A DNA stretch of 64,000 bases from Delftia sp. PS-11 (lineage in GTDB: Bacteria; Pseudomonadota; Gammaproteobacteria; Burkholderiales; Burkholderiaceae_C), in contig NZ_JACSYA010000008.1 of the NCBI RefSeq assembly GCF_029870285.1, forward strand, positions 62,001-126,000, in the 5' to 3' direction. The position numbers and the translations under genes were made by a program. This document shows, piece by piece, positions 17,295 through 26,834 of the stretch. Position 1 is the stretch's first letter; each line of letters opens with the position of its first letter. The notes under the pieces were generated by a model, which saw nothing but the letters and a program-made list of their open reading frames with translations, did no database searches and was not told where the DNA came from.

Positions 17295-19682
17295 CTATTC
17301 GACCCGTGTCACGCTGTGTGGCTTGAAGCCCAGATCGGCCGCCTTGCCCTTGCGTCCACGCGTGCCGCGCGCGTTGTTGAGGCTGCGGATCTCCAGCGTC
17401 TCGCTGCGCGCCTTGCCACCCCGGCCCAGGCCATCCAGACGGATGCTGCGCGTATAGGCTGCCGCGCCTGCCAGGGTGTCCTTGTCCTCCAGGTCCAGCA
17501 GCATCAGCCCGCGCCCGCCCTTGGCCATGTGCTTGAGGCCGGCAATCTCGAACGTGAGAATGCGCCCGCCTGTCGAGGCGCAGACCACATGCGTGGCCGG
17601 CAGCAGCAGCCCGGCTCCCGCCTCCCCCTCCTGCGGCTCGGCACGCGCGCCCATGGGCACGCCATGGACCGTGGACGGCGCGCACAGCGTCTCGCCGTCG
17701 GCCAGCGCAACGAAGGCCTTGCCAGCCTTCTGGCGCGAGACCATGTCGCCCACTGCGGCCACGAAACCATAGCCCCCCGACCCCGTCAGCAGCAGCACCG
17801 TGTTTTCAGCGCCCGCGAAGTAGTACAGGATCTGGGTGCCTGTCTCCAGCTCGATCAGCGTGGTCACGGGCTGGCCGTCGCCACGCCCGCCAGGCAACTG
17901 GGACACGGGCACGGAGTAGATGCGGCCGTTGCTGCCGAAGGCCAGCAGTTGGTCCACGGTGCGGCATTCGAAGGTGCCATGGAGACTGTCGCCGGCCTTG
18001 AAGCTCAGCGTGCCCGTATCGACGCCATGGCCCTGGCGCGTGCGCACCCAGCCCTTGTCGGAGATGATGACCGTGACCGGCTCATCGACCACCTTGACCT
18101 CGGCGACGACCTTCTTTTCCTCCTGGATCAGGGTGCGGCGCGCATCGGCGAACTGCCGGGCGTCGGTCTCGATTTCCTTGCAGATCAGGCGGCGCATGGC
18201 GCTTTCGCTGCCCAGCACGTCTTCGAGCTTGCCCTGCTCGGTGCGCAGTTCCTTGAGCTCCTGCTCGATCTTGATGGCTTCCAGGCGCGCCAGCTGGCGC
18301 AGGCGGATTTCAAGAATGTCCTCGGCCTGGCGTTCGGACAGCCTGAACTCATCGATCAGCGCCTGCCTGGGCTCGTCGCTGGCACGGATGATGGCAATCA
18401 CCTTGTCGATGTTCAGCAGCACGGCCTGGCGGCCTTCGAGGATGTGGATGCGGTCCAGCACCTTGTCCAGGCGGTGCTGGCTGCGCCGTGTCACCGTGGC
18501 ATGGCGAAAGGCGATCCACTCTTCGAGCATCTGGCGCAGGCTTTTTTGCACCGGGCGCCCATCCAGGCCGATCATGGTCATGTTGATCGGGCTGGAAGAC
18601 TCCAGGCTGGTGTGCGCCAGCAGCGCCGTCACCATCTCCTGCTGGGGCACCTTGCCAGTCTTGGGCTCGAACACCAGACGCACGGGCGCATCCTTGCTGG
18701 ACTCGTCGCGCACGCCATCGAGCACGGCCAGCATGCTGGCCTTGAGCTGGGTCTGCTCCTGGCTCAGCGCCTTCTTGCCGGTCTTGACCTTGGGGTTGGT
18801 GATGTCTTCGATCTCTTCGAGCACCTTCTGCGCGGAGACGCCGGGAGGCAGCTCGGTCACCACCATCTGCCACTGGCCGCGCGCCAGCTCCTCGATCTTC
18901 CAGCGTGCCCGCAGCTTCAGGCTGCCGCGCCCCGTGCGGTAGGCCTCCCGGATGTCGGCGGCGCTGCTGATGATCTGGCCACCGCCCGGATAGTCGGGCC
19001 CGGGGATGTACTGGAACAGCTCGTCATCGCCGAGCTGGGGCTTCTTGATCAGGGCCACGCAGGCGTCGGCCACTTCACGCAGGTTGTGGCTGGGGATTTC
19101 CGTGGCCAGGCCCACAGCGATGCCGCTGGCGCCATTGAGCAGCGCGAACGGCAGCCGCGCGGGCAGCTGGCGCGGCTCCTGGGTGCTGCCATCGTAGTTG
19201 GGCACGAAATCCACCGTGCCCATGTCGATCTCATCGAGCAGCAGGCTGGTGATCTTGGACAGGCGCGCCTCGGTGTAGCGCATGGCTGCGGCGCCGTCGC
19301 CATCGCGGCTGCCGAAGTTGCCCTGCCCGTCAACCAGCGGATAGCGCTGGTTGAAGTCCTGTGCCATGCGCACCAGCGCATCGTAGGCCGACTGGTCGCC
19401 ATGCGGGTGGAAACGGCCCAGCACGTCGCCGACCACGCGCGCGCTCTTGACCGGCTTGGCCGCCGTATTGTTGTTGGTGCCGCCATAGCCCAGGCCCATG
19501 CGGTCCATCGCAAAGAGGATGCGCCGCTGCACGGGCTTGAGTCCGTCGCAGACATCGGGCAGTGCGCGGCCCTTGACTACCGACAGCGCATATTCAAGGT
19601 ATGCGCGCTGCGCGTACTGGCCCAGGTCCAGTGCATCGCCCGCAGCCTGCTGCGCCAGATCCAGAGTGTTTTGATCGCTCAT
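17295..19682 (-). CDS. parC: DNA topoisomerase IV subunit A
   Basis: A 795-aa type IIA topoisomerase breakage-reunion subunit; with ParE it decatenates daughter chromosomes. The winged-helix region has [18 protein letters not shown]. The quinolone-determining stretch reads [19 protein letters not shown], and the catalytic Tyr is in [13 protein letters not shown]. The C-terminal beta-pinwheel repeats end in a basic tail ([14 protein letters not shown]). At the position of E. coli Ser80 this protein has Gln, and Glu84 is Asp. The ATG at 19682 lies 68 bp after the parE stop, so parE-parC form one unit. Confidence 0.96.
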   Translation of the reverse strand: MSDQNTLDLAQQAAGDALDLGQYAQRAYLEYALSVVKGRALPDVCDGLKPVQRRILFAMDRMGLGYGGTNNNTAAKPVKSARVVGDVLGRFHPHGDQSAYDALVRMAQDFNQRYPLVDGQGNFGSRDGDGAAAMRYTEARLSKITSLLLDEIDMGTVDFVPNYDGSTQEPRQLPARLPFALLNGASGIAVGLATEIPSHNLREVADACVALIKKPQLGDDELFQYIPGPDYPGGGQIISSAADIREAYRTGRGSLKLRARWKIEELARGQWQMVVTELPPGVSAQKVLEEIEDITNPKVKTGKKALSQEQTQLKASMLAVLDGVRDESSKDAPVRLVFEPKTGKVPQQEMVTALLAHTSLESSSPINMTMIGLDGRPVQKSLRQMLEEWIAFRHATVTRRSQHRLDKVLDRIHILEGRQAVLLNIDKVIAIIRASDEPRQALIDEFRLSERQAEDILEIRLRQLARLEAIKIEQELKELRTEQGKLEDVLGSESAMRRLICKEIETDARQFADARRTLIQEEKKVVAEVKVVDEPVTVIISDKGWVRTRQGHGVDTGTLSFKAGDSLHGTFECRTVDQLLAFGSNGRIYSVPVSQLPGGRGDGQPVTTLIELETGTQILYYFAGAENTVLLLTGSGGYGFVAAVGDMVSRQKAGKAFVALADGETLCAPSTVHGVPMGARAEPQEGEAGAGLLLPATHVVCASTGGRILTFEIAGLKHMAKGGRGLMLLDLEDKDTLAGAAAYTRSIRLDGLGRGGKARSETLEIRSLNNARGTRGRKGKAADLGFKPHSVTRVE

Positions 19683-19750
19683 GAAGAAATTCGTGACTCA
19701 AAAAATGCGGTGAAGCCATCCGGCGCCAGGCGCCGGGCATCTGGCCAGGC

Positions 19751-21733
19751 TCAGATATCCACCTCGATGGCGTCGCCGTGCAGCTCCATCAGTTCGCGGC
19801 GCGCCGCAGCCTCGCCCTTGCCCATGAGGCGGGTGAGCACCTGTTCGGCTGCCGCGAAGTCCAGGTTCATGAACTGCACCGGCAGCAGGCGGCGCGTGTC
19901 GGGGTTGAGCGTGGTCTCCCACAGCTGCTCGGCATTCATCTCGCCCAGGCCCTTGAAGCGGCTGATCTGGCATTTCTCGCGCGGCACGCCATCCTTGGCG
20001 CACTTGTCGAGGATGGCGCTCAGTTCACCCTCGTCCAGCGCATAGAGCTTGGCCGCAGGCTTCTTGCCCCGCGCCGGCACATCGACGCGGAACAGCGGGG
20101 GCAGCGCCACATGGATATGGCCCGCCTCGATGAGCTTGGGGAAGTGGCGCATGAACAGCGTCAGCAGCAGCACCTGGATGTGCGAGCCGTCCACATCGGC
20201 ATCCGACAGGATGCAGACCTTGCCGTAGCGCAGGCCCGAGAGATCGGGCGTATCCTGCGGACCATGCGGGTCCACGCCGATGGCCACGGAGATGTCATGG
20301 ATCTCGTTGTTGGCAAACAGCCGGTCGCGGTCCACCTCCCAGGTATTGAGTACCTTGCCGCGCAGCGGCAGCACGGCCTGGGTTTCCTTGTTGCGGCCCA
20401 TCTTGGCGCTGCCGCCAGCCGAGTCGCCCTCGACCAGGAAGACCTCGTTGAGGCTGATGTCGCGGCTTTCGCAGTCGGTGAGCTTGCCGGGCAGCACGGC
20501 CACGCCCGAGCCCTTGCGTTTTTCGACCTTCTGGCCGGCCTTCTGGCGGGTCTGCGCAGCCTTGATGGCGATTTCGGCCAGCTTGCGGCCCCACTCGACA
20601 TGCTCGTTGAGCCACAGCTCCAGCGCCGGGCGCACATAGCCGCTGACCAGGCGCACGGCATCGCGCGAGTTCAGCCGCTCCTTGATCTGCCCCTGGAACT
20701 GCGGGTCCAGCACCTTGGCGTTGAGCACGTAGCTGGCGCGTGCGAACACGTCGTCGGGCATGAGCTTGACGCCCTTGGGCAGCAGCGAGTGCATCTCGAT
20801 GAACGCCTTGACCGCCTGGAACAGCCCTTCGCGCAGGCCGCTGTCGTGTGTGCCGCCCGCCGAAGTGGGGATCAGGTTGACATAGCTTTCGCGCAGCGGC
20901 GCCCCGTCCTCGGTGAATGCCACGCACCAGGCAGCGCCCTCGCCCTCGGCGAAGCTGTCATGGTGGCGATCGGCAAACCCCTCGCCCTCGAACAGGGGAA
21001 TCACGGGTTCGCCATGGAGGCTTTGCTGGAGATAGTCGCGCAGGCCGCCCTTGAACTGCCAGGTCTGGGTGTCGCGTGTCTTTTCGTTGACCAGCGTCAC
21101 CGACACGCCCGGCATGAGCACGGCCTTGCTGCGCAGCAGATGCATGAGCTCGCCCATGGGCAGCTGCGAGGACTCGAAATAACGGGCATCCGGCCAGACA
21201 CGCACCGTTGTGCCCTGCTTGCGCTCGCCGCTGACCAGCTCGCGGGTGGCCAGGGGCTCGACCACATCGCCCCCGGAGAACGCGATGGTCGCCAGCTTGC
21301 CTTCCCGGTGGATGCTGGCCTGCAGCCGCGTGGCCAGCGCATTCGTGACAGAGACGCCGACACCGTGCAGGCCGCCCGAGAAGCTGTAGGCCCCGCCCTT
21401 GCCCTTGTCGAACTTGCCGCCCGCATGCAGGCGCGTGAAGACCAGCTCGACCACGGGCGCCTTTTCCTCGGGGTGCAGGCCGAACGGAATGCCTCGGCCA
21501 TCGTCCTCGACGCTGAAGGAGCCATCGGCGTGGATGGTGAAGCGGATTTTCTTGCCGTAGCCGGCCAGCGCCTCATCGGCGGCGTTATCGATCACCTCCT
21601 GCAGGATATGCAGGGGGTTGTCGGTACGCGTGTACATGCCGGGACGCTGCTTGACGGGCTCAAGGCCCTTGAGCACCCGGATCGAGCCTTCGGAGTATTC
21701 GCTGGCGGAAGAGGAGGAAGGTTTGACTGCCAT
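19751..21733 (-). CDS. parE: DNA topoisomerase IV subunit B
   Basis: A 660-aa ATPase subunit of topoisomerase IV. The GHKL ATP site shows EVIDNAADEALAG, DDGRGIPFGLHPEE and GGLHGVGVSVTNALA. The TOPRIM domain has VEGDSAGGSAKMGRNKETQA and the metal-binding DADVDGSHI. The C-terminus RFKGLGEMNAEQLWETTL is the standard GyrB/ParE ending. It is ParE rather than GyrB by length, by linkage to parC and by lack of the GyrB insertion. ATG at 21733; it diverges from the MFS gene with 140 bp between. Confidence 0.96.
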   Translation of the reverse strand: MAVKPSSSSASEYSEGSIRVLKGLEPVKQRPGMYTRTDNPLHILQEVIDNAADEALAGYGKKIRFTIHADGSFSVEDDGRGIPFGLHPEEKAPVVELVFTRLHAGGKFDKGKGGAYSFSGGLHGVGVSVTNALATRLQASIHREGKLATIAFSGGDVVEPLATRELVSGERKQGTTVRVWPDARYFESSQLPMGELMHLLRSKAVLMPGVSVTLVNEKTRDTQTWQFKGGLRDYLQQSLHGEPVIPLFEGEGFADRHHDSFAEGEGAAWCVAFTEDGAPLRESYVNLIPTSAGGTHDSGLREGLFQAVKAFIEMHSLLPKGVKLMPDDVFARASYVLNAKVLDPQFQGQIKERLNSRDAVRLVSGYVRPALELWLNEHVEWGRKLAEIAIKAAQTRQKAGQKVEKRKGSGVAVLPGKLTDCESRDISLNEVFLVEGDSAGGSAKMGRNKETQAVLPLRGKVLNTWEVDRDRLFANNEIHDISVAIGVDPHGPQDTPDLSGLRYGKVCILSDADVDGSHIQVLLLTLFMRHFPKLIEAGHIHVALPPLFRVDVPARGKKPAAKLYALDEGELSAILDKCAKDGVPREKCQISRFKGLGEMNAEQLWETTLNPDTRRLLPVQFMNLDFAAAEQVLTRLMGKGEAAARRELMELHGDAIEVDI

Positions 21734-21873
21734 GGGGGCGGATTGTAGTGCGCGCCGGCCAATCGCTGGATAAATTCACAGTTACCACTGCACAAAGCCC
21801 GCACAAAGGCCCATGCATGGCGCTGACGCGGCGGGCACAGCGCAAAACCCGGAGTTTCGCTACAGTTTGCCGC

Positions 21874-23103
21874 ATGCATCAAAACAACCGATCCATGTCC
21901 ATGGCGCAGATCCTGCTGTGCGGGGGCGCCATCGTCACGCTGTCCATGGGCATACGCCACGGCTTTGGCCTGTGGCTGCAGCCCATCACCCAGGAAATGG
22001 GCTGGACGCGCGAGTCCTTCGCGCTGGCGATTGCCATACAGAACCTGTCCTGGGGCGTGCTGGGCATTTTCGGCGGCATGCTGGCCGACCGCTTCGGCGC
22101 CTTCCGGGTGCTGACCGCAGGCGCGCTGCTGTATGCGCTGGGGCTGGCGGGCATGTCCATGGCGCCCACCACGACCTGGTTCGCGCTGACGGCGGGCGTG
22201 GTGATCGGAGCGGCCCAGGCGGGCACCACCTATGCGGTGATTTACGGCGTGCTGGGCCGCCAGATTCCCGTGGCGCGGCGCAGCTGGGCCATGGGCGTGA
22301 CGGCTGCGGCAGGCTCTTTCGGCCAGTTCTTCATGGTCCCCGTGGAGGGCAGCCTGATCGCGAACTTCGGCTGGTCCAATGCCCTGCTGCTGCTGTCGCT
22401 GTGCGCGCTGATGATCGTGCCCCTGGCCTTCGGGCTGCGCGAGCCCGGCTTTTCGGGCAGCACGCCCGCAGCGGTGCGCGACCAGAGCGCAGGCCAGGCG
22501 GCGCGCGAGGCACTGGGCACACCCAGCTTCGTGCTGCTGACGGCAGGCTACTTCGTCTGCGGCTTCCAGGTGATGTTCATCGGCGTGCACATGCCCAGCT
22601 ACCTCAAGGATTTCGGCATGGCGCCGCAGGTGGCCAGCATCGCGCTGGCGCTGGTGGGCCTGTTCAACATCTTCGGCACCTACGCTGCGGGCAACCTGGG
22701 CCAGCGCCTGCCCAAGCGCTACCTGCTGTCCGGCATCTACTTCACGCGCTCGGTGGTGATTGCCCTGTTCCTGCTGGCGCCGCTGTCGCCCTGGTCGGTC
22801 TACCTGTTCACCGCCGCCATGGGCCTGCTGTGGCTGTCCACCGTGCCGCTGACCAATGCCACCGTGGCGCAGATCTTTGGCGTGCAGCATCTTTCCATGC
22901 TCAGCGGCATGGTTTTCTTCAGCCACCAGGTCGGCAGCTTCCTGGGCGTCTGGCTTGGCGGCTATCTGTATGACCATACCGGCAGCTACCAGGTGGTCTG
23001 GTACCTGGCCATCGCCCTGGGCGTGGCCGCAGGCCTGCTGAATCTGCCGATCCGGGAAATGCCAGTGATGCGCCTGCGCACGGCACAGGCCGCCGCATCA
23101 TGA
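21874..23103 (+). CDS. Major facilitator superfamily permease
   Basis: A 409-aa protein with about 12 membrane helices. MFS signatures are GGMLADRFGAFRVLTAGALL between helices 2 and 3 and the charged loop RQIPVARRSWAMGV mid-protein. The sequence resembles the monocarboxylate/oxalate-formate-antiporter-like branch of the MFS, but the substrate cannot be called. ATG at 21874 is preferred because the hydrophobic core begins soon after; the frame open to 21748 would add a basic non-homologous stretch. Its stop overlaps the start of a 46-aa membrane gene by 4 bp. Confidence 0.88.
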   Translation: MHQNNRSMSMAQILLCGGAIVTLSMGIRHGFGLWLQPITQEMGWTRESFALAIAIQNLSWGVLGIFGGMLADRFGAFRVLTAGALLYALGLAGMSMAPTTTWFALTAGVVIGAAQAGTTYAVIYGVLGRQIPVARRSWAMGVTAAAGSFGQFFMVPVEGSLIANFGWSNALLLLSLCALMIVPLAFGLREPGFSGSTPAAVRDQSAGQAAREALGTPSFVLLTAGYFVCGFQVMFIGVHMPSYLKDFGMAPQVASIALALVGLFNIFGTYAAGNLGQRLPKRYLLSGIYFTRSVVIALFLLAPLSPWSVYLFTAAMGLLWLSTVPLTNATVAQIFGVQHLSMLSGMVFFSHQVGSFLGVWLGGYLYDHTGSYQVVWYLAIALGVAAGLLNLPIREMPVMRLRTAQAAAS

Positions 23104-23240
23104 AAGACCACACCACCCGCATGCTGCGCCGGGTGGCATCCTGGGCCGCCGCCTGTCTGGTGCTGGGCCTGGTGTTCATGCTGTACCTGCAGCCGCAATT
23201 CATGATGGGCATGGCCAACCAGCTCTGGGCCTGCTTCTGA
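23100..23240 (+). CDS. Small 46-aa membrane protein coupled to the MFS permease
   Basis: A short gene whose ATG overlaps the MFS stop (ATGA). The product has a basic start (MKDHTTRMLRR), one strong membrane helix (about residues 14-31, ending VFMLYLQPQF) and a short tail MGMANQLWACF. Overlap, helix and codon use support it being real; the family is unknown to me. It may be an accessory subunit of the permease, since small single-helix partners of transporters are known, but nothing in the sequence proves that. Confidence 0.6.
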   Translation: MKDHTTRMLRRVASWAAACLVLGLVFMLYLQPQFMMGMANQLWACF

Positions 23241-23296
23241 ACGCGCCGGCTGCGGCACAATCGCGGCCGCCGCCACTTCCATGCCCTTCCTTGACC

Positions 23297-23848
23297 ATGC
23301 ACGCAGACACGCCCGCTTCTCCCTGGATCCAGCGCTGGTCCCACCTGGTGCCAGCCCACGCCACGGTGCTGGATGTGGCCTGCGGCCAGGGCCGGCACAT
23401 GCGCTGGTTCCATGCGCGCGGCCACGCGGTCACCGGCGTGGACCGCGACCGCCTGGCACTGGACGGCCTGCAAGGCCTGGGCGAGCGGCTGTGCGCCGAC
23501 ATCGAGAACGACCCCTGGCCACTGCAGGGCCGGCAATTCGGCGCTGTCGTGGTGACCCACTACCTGTGGCGCCCGCTGTGGCCGCGCATCCTGGACAGCG
23601 TCGCCCCTGGCGGCCTGCTGCTGTACGAAACCTTCGCCCAGGGCAACGAGGCCTTCGGCAAGCCCTCCCGCCCCGACTTCCTGCTGGCGCCGGGCGAGTT
23701 GCTGCAAGTCTGCGCAGGGTGGCGCATCGTGGCCTATGAGCATGGTCTGCTGCGCGGTCCCGAACGCATGGTCCAGCGCATCGCGGCGCTGCGCCCCGAT
23801 GGCTCGGCCAGGGAACCCATGGCGCAACTGGCGTATCCAATGGACTGA
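23297..23848 (+). CDS. Class I SAM-dependent methyltransferase
   Basis: A 183-aa protein with a Rossmann-type methyltransferase core. Motif I is VLDVACGQGRHMRWFHARGH, the acidic residue of motif II follows in VTGVDRDRLAL, and the motif IV region is FGAVVVTHYLWRPL. A post-motif VAPGGLLLYETFAQGNEAFG resembles TehB-like and UbiE-like small-molecule methyltransferases. The acceptor is unknown. ATG at 23297 is used; a TTG two codons upstream in frame is possible. Isolated between the MFS unit and dapA. Confidence 0.85.
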   Translation: MHADTPASPWIQRWSHLVPAHATVLDVACGQGRHMRWFHARGHAVTGVDRDRLALDGLQGLGERLCADIENDPWPLQGRQFGAVVVTHYLWRPLWPRILDSVAPGGLLLYETFAQGNEAFGKPSRPDFLLAPGELLQVCAGWRIVAYEHGLLRGPERMVQRIAALRPDGSAREPMAQLAYPMD

Positions 23849-23929
23849 AGACGCAACCCGGCAGGCAGCCGCCTTGGGCCGGGGCCCGACACTCGTTAGA
23901 ATGACCCTTTCCCGTTTTTTCTTGCGGAC

Positions 23930-24826
23930 ATGACATCCTCCTCCGTCGCCCTCACTGGCAGCATCGTTGCCCTCATTACGCCCATGCACGAGGACGGTAG
24001 CGTCGACTACCCGGCGCTGCGAAAACTGATCGACTGGCATGTGGCCGAGGGCACGGACTGCATCGGCGTCGTGGGCACGACTGGCGAATCCCCCACCGTC
24101 AACGTGGAGGAGCACTGCGAGATCATCCGTGTCGCCGTCGAGCAGGCGGCAGGCCGCGTCCCGGTGATGGCCGGCTGCGGCGCCAACAGCACGCACGAGG
24201 CCATCGAGCTGGCCCGCTATGCCAAGAAGGTGGGCGCCGACAGCCAGCTGCAGGTGGTGCCCTACTACAACAAGCCGACGCAGGAAGGCCAGTACCAGCA
24301 CTTCAAGGCCATTGCAGAGGCTGTGGGCGACCTGCCCATCGTGCTCTACAACGTGCCCGGCCGCTCTGTCGCGGACATGCAGCACGACACCGTGCTGCGT
24401 CTGGCGCAGATCCCCGGCATCATCGGCATCAAGGAAGCCACGGGCAACATCGAACGCGCTCAATGGCTGATCCGCGAAGTGCCACAAGGCTTTGCCGTCT
24501 ACTCCGGCGATGATCCGACCGCAGTCGCGCTGATGCTGTGCGGCGGCCATGGCAACATCAGCGTCACGGCCAACGTGGCGCCGCGCCTGATGAGCGACCT
24601 GTGCAAGGCGGCACTCGCCGGCGACACCCGCCGCGCCATGGAGATCCAGATGCGCCTGATGCCCGTGCACAAGAATCTCTTCGTGGAAGCCAACCCCATT
24701 CCCGTCAAGTGGGCTGCAGCCCGCATGGGCCTGTGCGGCCCCACAATGCGTCTGCCCATGACGCCGCTGAGCCAGAACCTCGAAGCCACCGTGGAAACCG
24801 CTCTGCGCTCCGCAGGCCTGCTGTAA
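23930..24826 (+). CDS. dapA: 4-hydroxy-tetrahydrodipicolinate synthase
   Basis: A 298-aa (beta/alpha)8 aldolase-family enzyme that condenses pyruvate with aspartate semialdehyde, the first committed step of lysine/meso-diaminopimelate synthesis. Seen are [10 protein letters not shown], the proton-relay Tyr motif [23 protein letters not shown], and the Schiff-base Lys in [12 protein letters not shown]. Length matches the family (292 in E. coli). ATG at 23930. bamC follows after 39 bp, the same dapA-bamC arrangement as in E. coli, which joins peptidoglycan precursor supply and outer-membrane assembly in one transcript. Confidence 0.97.
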   Translation: MTSSSVALTGSIVALITPMHEDGSVDYPALRKLIDWHVAEGTDCIGVVGTTGESPTVNVEEHCEIIRVAVEQAAGRVPVMAGCGANSTHEAIELARYAKKVGADSQLQVVPYYNKPTQEGQYQHFKAIAEAVGDLPIVLYNVPGRSVADMQHDTVLRLAQIPGIIGIKEATGNIERAQWLIREVPQGFAVYSGDDPTAVALMLCGGHGNISVTANVAPRLMSDLCKAALAGDTRRAMEIQMRLMPVHKNLFVEANPIPVKWAAARMGLCGPTMRLPMTPLSQNLEATVETALRSAGLL

Positions 24827-24865
24827 GGCTTGCGCCCACTGCCCGAAAGCACCAAGGACATTCGC

Positions 24866-25981
24866 GTGAAACAGCCAACCGCCCGCCTGGGCCTGCTGAC
24901 CCTGGCCATCGGCCTGACAGCCTGCACCACCACTTTCCAGGAAAGCAAGATCGACTACAAGAGCGCCGGCAAACAGCAGGCGCCCTCGCTGGAGGTGCCT
25001 CCTGACCTGACCCAGCTGTCGAACGATTCCCGGTACGCAGTGCCCGGAGGCGTGGTATCGGCAGCCGCCATGCAGGCCAATGCCAAGACGCAAAAGCCTG
25101 CCGAGGTGCGCACGGCCGCAGCTTCGCTGGGCGACGTGCGCATCGAGCGCAATGGCGAGCAGCGCTGGCTGGTCATCAAGCGCCCGGCCGACCAGCTGTG
25201 GGAGCCTGTGCGTGATTTCTGGCTCGAAAACGGCTTCATCTTCACTACGGAAGACCGCCAGCTCGGCATCATCGAGACCGACTGGGCCGAGAACCGCGCC
25301 AAGATCCCGCAGGATGTGATCCGCAAGACGCTGGGCAAGGTCTTCGACGGACTGTACTCCTCCAGCGAGCGCGACAAGTTCCGCACCCGCCTGGAGCGCG
25401 CCGCCGACGGCTCCACCGAGGTCTACATCACGCACCGTGGCATGCAGGAGGTCTACACCAGCGCGCAGAAGGACCAGACCATCTGGCAGCCGCGTCCCTC
25501 CGATCCGGAGCTGGAGACCGAATTCATGCGCCGCCTGATGGTCAAGCTCGGCGTGAGCCAGGAGCAGGCCGATGCCGTCGCCAAGGCCAACACCAGCGCG
25601 GCAGCACCGGTCACGGGCACGGTGCGCATGACCACGGTCGACGCACAGCCCGTGCTGCAGATCGATGAAGGCTTTGACCGCGCATGGCGCCGCGTTGGCG
25701 TGGCGCTGGACCGCACGGGCTTCACGGTCGAGGACCGCGACCGCAGCCGGGGCCTGTACTTCGTGCGCTATGTGGCCCCTGACGCCAAGGTCGAGCCCAA
25801 GGGCTTCTTCGGCAAGTTGTTCAGCCGCTCGCCGGATGCCGCCGCTCCGGTCAAGTACCAGATCCAGGTGCGCAGCGAGGGCAGCAAGTCCACGGTGACC
25901 GTGCTCAACACCCAGGGCCAGCCCGAGACCTCGTCCAACGCACAGCGCATCGTGCGCGTGCTGACTGACGACATGAAGTAA
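24866..25981 (+). CDS. bamC: Outer membrane assembly lipoprotein BamC
   Basis: A 371-aa lipoprotein of the NlpB/DapX family, an accessory subunit of the BAM beta-barrel insertion machine. The signal peptide ends in the lipobox LTAC (TLAIGLTACTTTFQ). The unstructured lasso segment with SKIDYKSAGKQQAPSLEVPP is typical of BamC. Two helix-grip domains follow. The GTG at 24866 is chosen: it has AAGGA at the right distance and leads straight into a signal peptide, whereas TTG at 24830 would spoil it. Second gene of dapA-bamC, with a strong terminator 28 bp after the stop. Confidence 0.93.
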   Translation: MKQPTARLGLLTLAIGLTACTTTFQESKIDYKSAGKQQAPSLEVPPDLTQLSNDSRYAVPGGVVSAAAMQANAKTQKPAEVRTAAASLGDVRIERNGEQRWLVIKRPADQLWEPVRDFWLENGFIFTTEDRQLGIIETDWAENRAKIPQDVIRKTLGKVFDGLYSSSERDKFRTRLERAADGSTEVYITHRGMQEVYTSAQKDQTIWQPRPSDPELETEFMRRLMVKLGVSQEQADAVAKANTSAAAPVTGTVRMTTVDAQPVLQIDEGFDRAWRRVGVALDRTGFTVEDRDRSRGLYFVRYVAPDAKVEPKGFFGKLFSRSPDAAAPVKYQIQVRSEGSKSTVTVLNTQGQPETSSNAQRIVRVLTDDMK

Positions 25982-26008
25982 GACGGCTGCACCGCATCCG
26001 CCTTCCAG

Positions 26009-26040
26009 GCCGCCGCGCACAGATGCCGGCGGCTTTTTTT
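26009..26040 (+). terminator. Intrinsic terminator of dapA-bamC
   Basis: GCCGCCG and CGGCGGC form a 7-bp GC stem followed at once by seven T, 28 bp after the bamC stop. Confidence 0.85.
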
Positions 26041-26084
26041 GCGCCCCCGGCTGCCTCCAGTGCCGCAGGACAAACGCCCAAAAC

Positions 26085-26116
26085 AAAAAAACCGCATCGG
26101 CAGGGATGCGGTTTTT
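26085..26116. terminator. Bidirectional terminator 3' of the Ala/Pro-rich lipoprotein
   Basis: CCGCATC/GATGCGG stem flanked by A7 on the left and T5 on the right, so it works for the minus-strand lipoprotein gene (seven T after the stem) and backs up the bamC terminator on plus. Confidence 0.82.
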
Positions 26117-26158
26117 CGTGCAGGAGGGGCAATCCCCCTGCGCAGGGCAAGCGCCGAA

Positions 26159-26452
26159 TTACTTGGCGGCTTCCTTGGCTGCGGAGTCAGCAGCGGCCTT
26201 GGCAGCGTCAGCAGCTGCGTCAGCGGCAGGCGCTGCGGGAGCAGCAGCTGCGTCGGCAGCAGGTGCTGCGGGAGCAGCAGCAGCGTCAGCGGCGGGAGCA
26301 GCAGGAGCGGCTTCAGCAGGAGCAGCAGCGGGAGCAGGTGCGGGTGCTTCGGCAGCAGGTGCGGGAGCAGGAGCCGGAGCCTCTTCCTTCTTGCCGCAAG
26401 CGGCCAGAGCTGCAGCAGCGATCACGGTAGCCAGGATCAGGGAATTCTTCAT
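26159..26452 (-). CDS. Small Ala/Pro-rich repeat lipoprotein
   Basis: A 97-aa predicted lipoprotein. The signal peptide MKNSLILATVIAAAALAAC ends in a LAAC lipobox, and mature residues begin CGKKEEAPAPAPAP. The rest is almost only Ala, Pro, Asp, Glu and Lys, with an 11-residue period (APAADAAAAPA repeated) and a final amphipathic AADSAAKEAAK. A flexible periplasmic spacer anchored in a membrane is the natural reading. ATG at 26452 follows AGGAAATTGTG; the adjacent GTG is not needed. A perfect TATAAT sits about 120 bp upstream and a terminator lies downstream, so it is monocistronic. No specific function is known. Confidence 0.8.
   Translation of the reverse strand: MKNSLILATVIAAAALAACGKKEEAPAPAPAPAAEAPAPAPAAAPAEAAPAAPAADAAAAPAAPAADAAAAPAAPAADAAADAAKAAADSAAKEAAK
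26216..26300. repeat. 33-bp in-frame tandem repeat inside the lipoprotein gene
   Basis: Two nearly identical 33-bp units at 26216-26248 and 26249-26281 plus a partial third. The period is a multiple of three, so copy-number changes would add or remove 11 residues without a frameshift. Many GCAGC runs make it slippage-prone. Confidence 0.7.
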
Positions 26453-26834
26453 CACAATTTCCTAGAAAGTAGGTAACAAGACAGTAGGGAGGGTCCTGCC
26501 ACCGCACTCAGGGAATTGCAACCACTGACTGCACCGGCAGAGCCGCGTCAAAACATTCATTCGACTCGGGGCGGATTATACGGGGTTTTCCCCAATGCTG
26601 ACTGAAACTGACAGTCCACCATCCATCCCTTGCATGCCCTATGGCATGAAGCCGAAAAGGCAGCAGCGAACTGCCTTGACCTCCACTGTGGAACAAAACC
26701 AGGACGCTGTCAATTTACTGACGGATTAAAGACAATTTTTTACAGCTTTCCTGTGGCGGCCACTGCGCTGCGTGCAGCACCAGCCCCCGTGGAAACCCGA
26801 ACTTAACATGTCATCCAGCTGGCGTCCACACGAT
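26453..26834. promoter_or_regulatory. Lipoprotein promoter region and roxA 3' flank
   Basis: 382 bases without a gene. On the minus strand a perfect -10 TATAAT lies at 26580-26575, just after a GGGGAAAACCCC palindrome; the -35 is poor. A second minus-strand TTGACA is at 26713-26708 but lacks a matching -10. The remaining part downstream of roxA shows no clear terminator. Confidence 0.5.

Noticed and set aside
16251..20045. 1264-codon open frame on the plus strand
   Set aside because: It covers the chemoreceptor and parC on the opposite strand and encodes low-complexity His/Gln/Leu-rich sequence with no domain.
22919..26086. 1055-codon minus-strand frame
   Set aside because: Antisense to the MFS gene, methyltransferase, dapA and bamC, all of which have clear family motifs.
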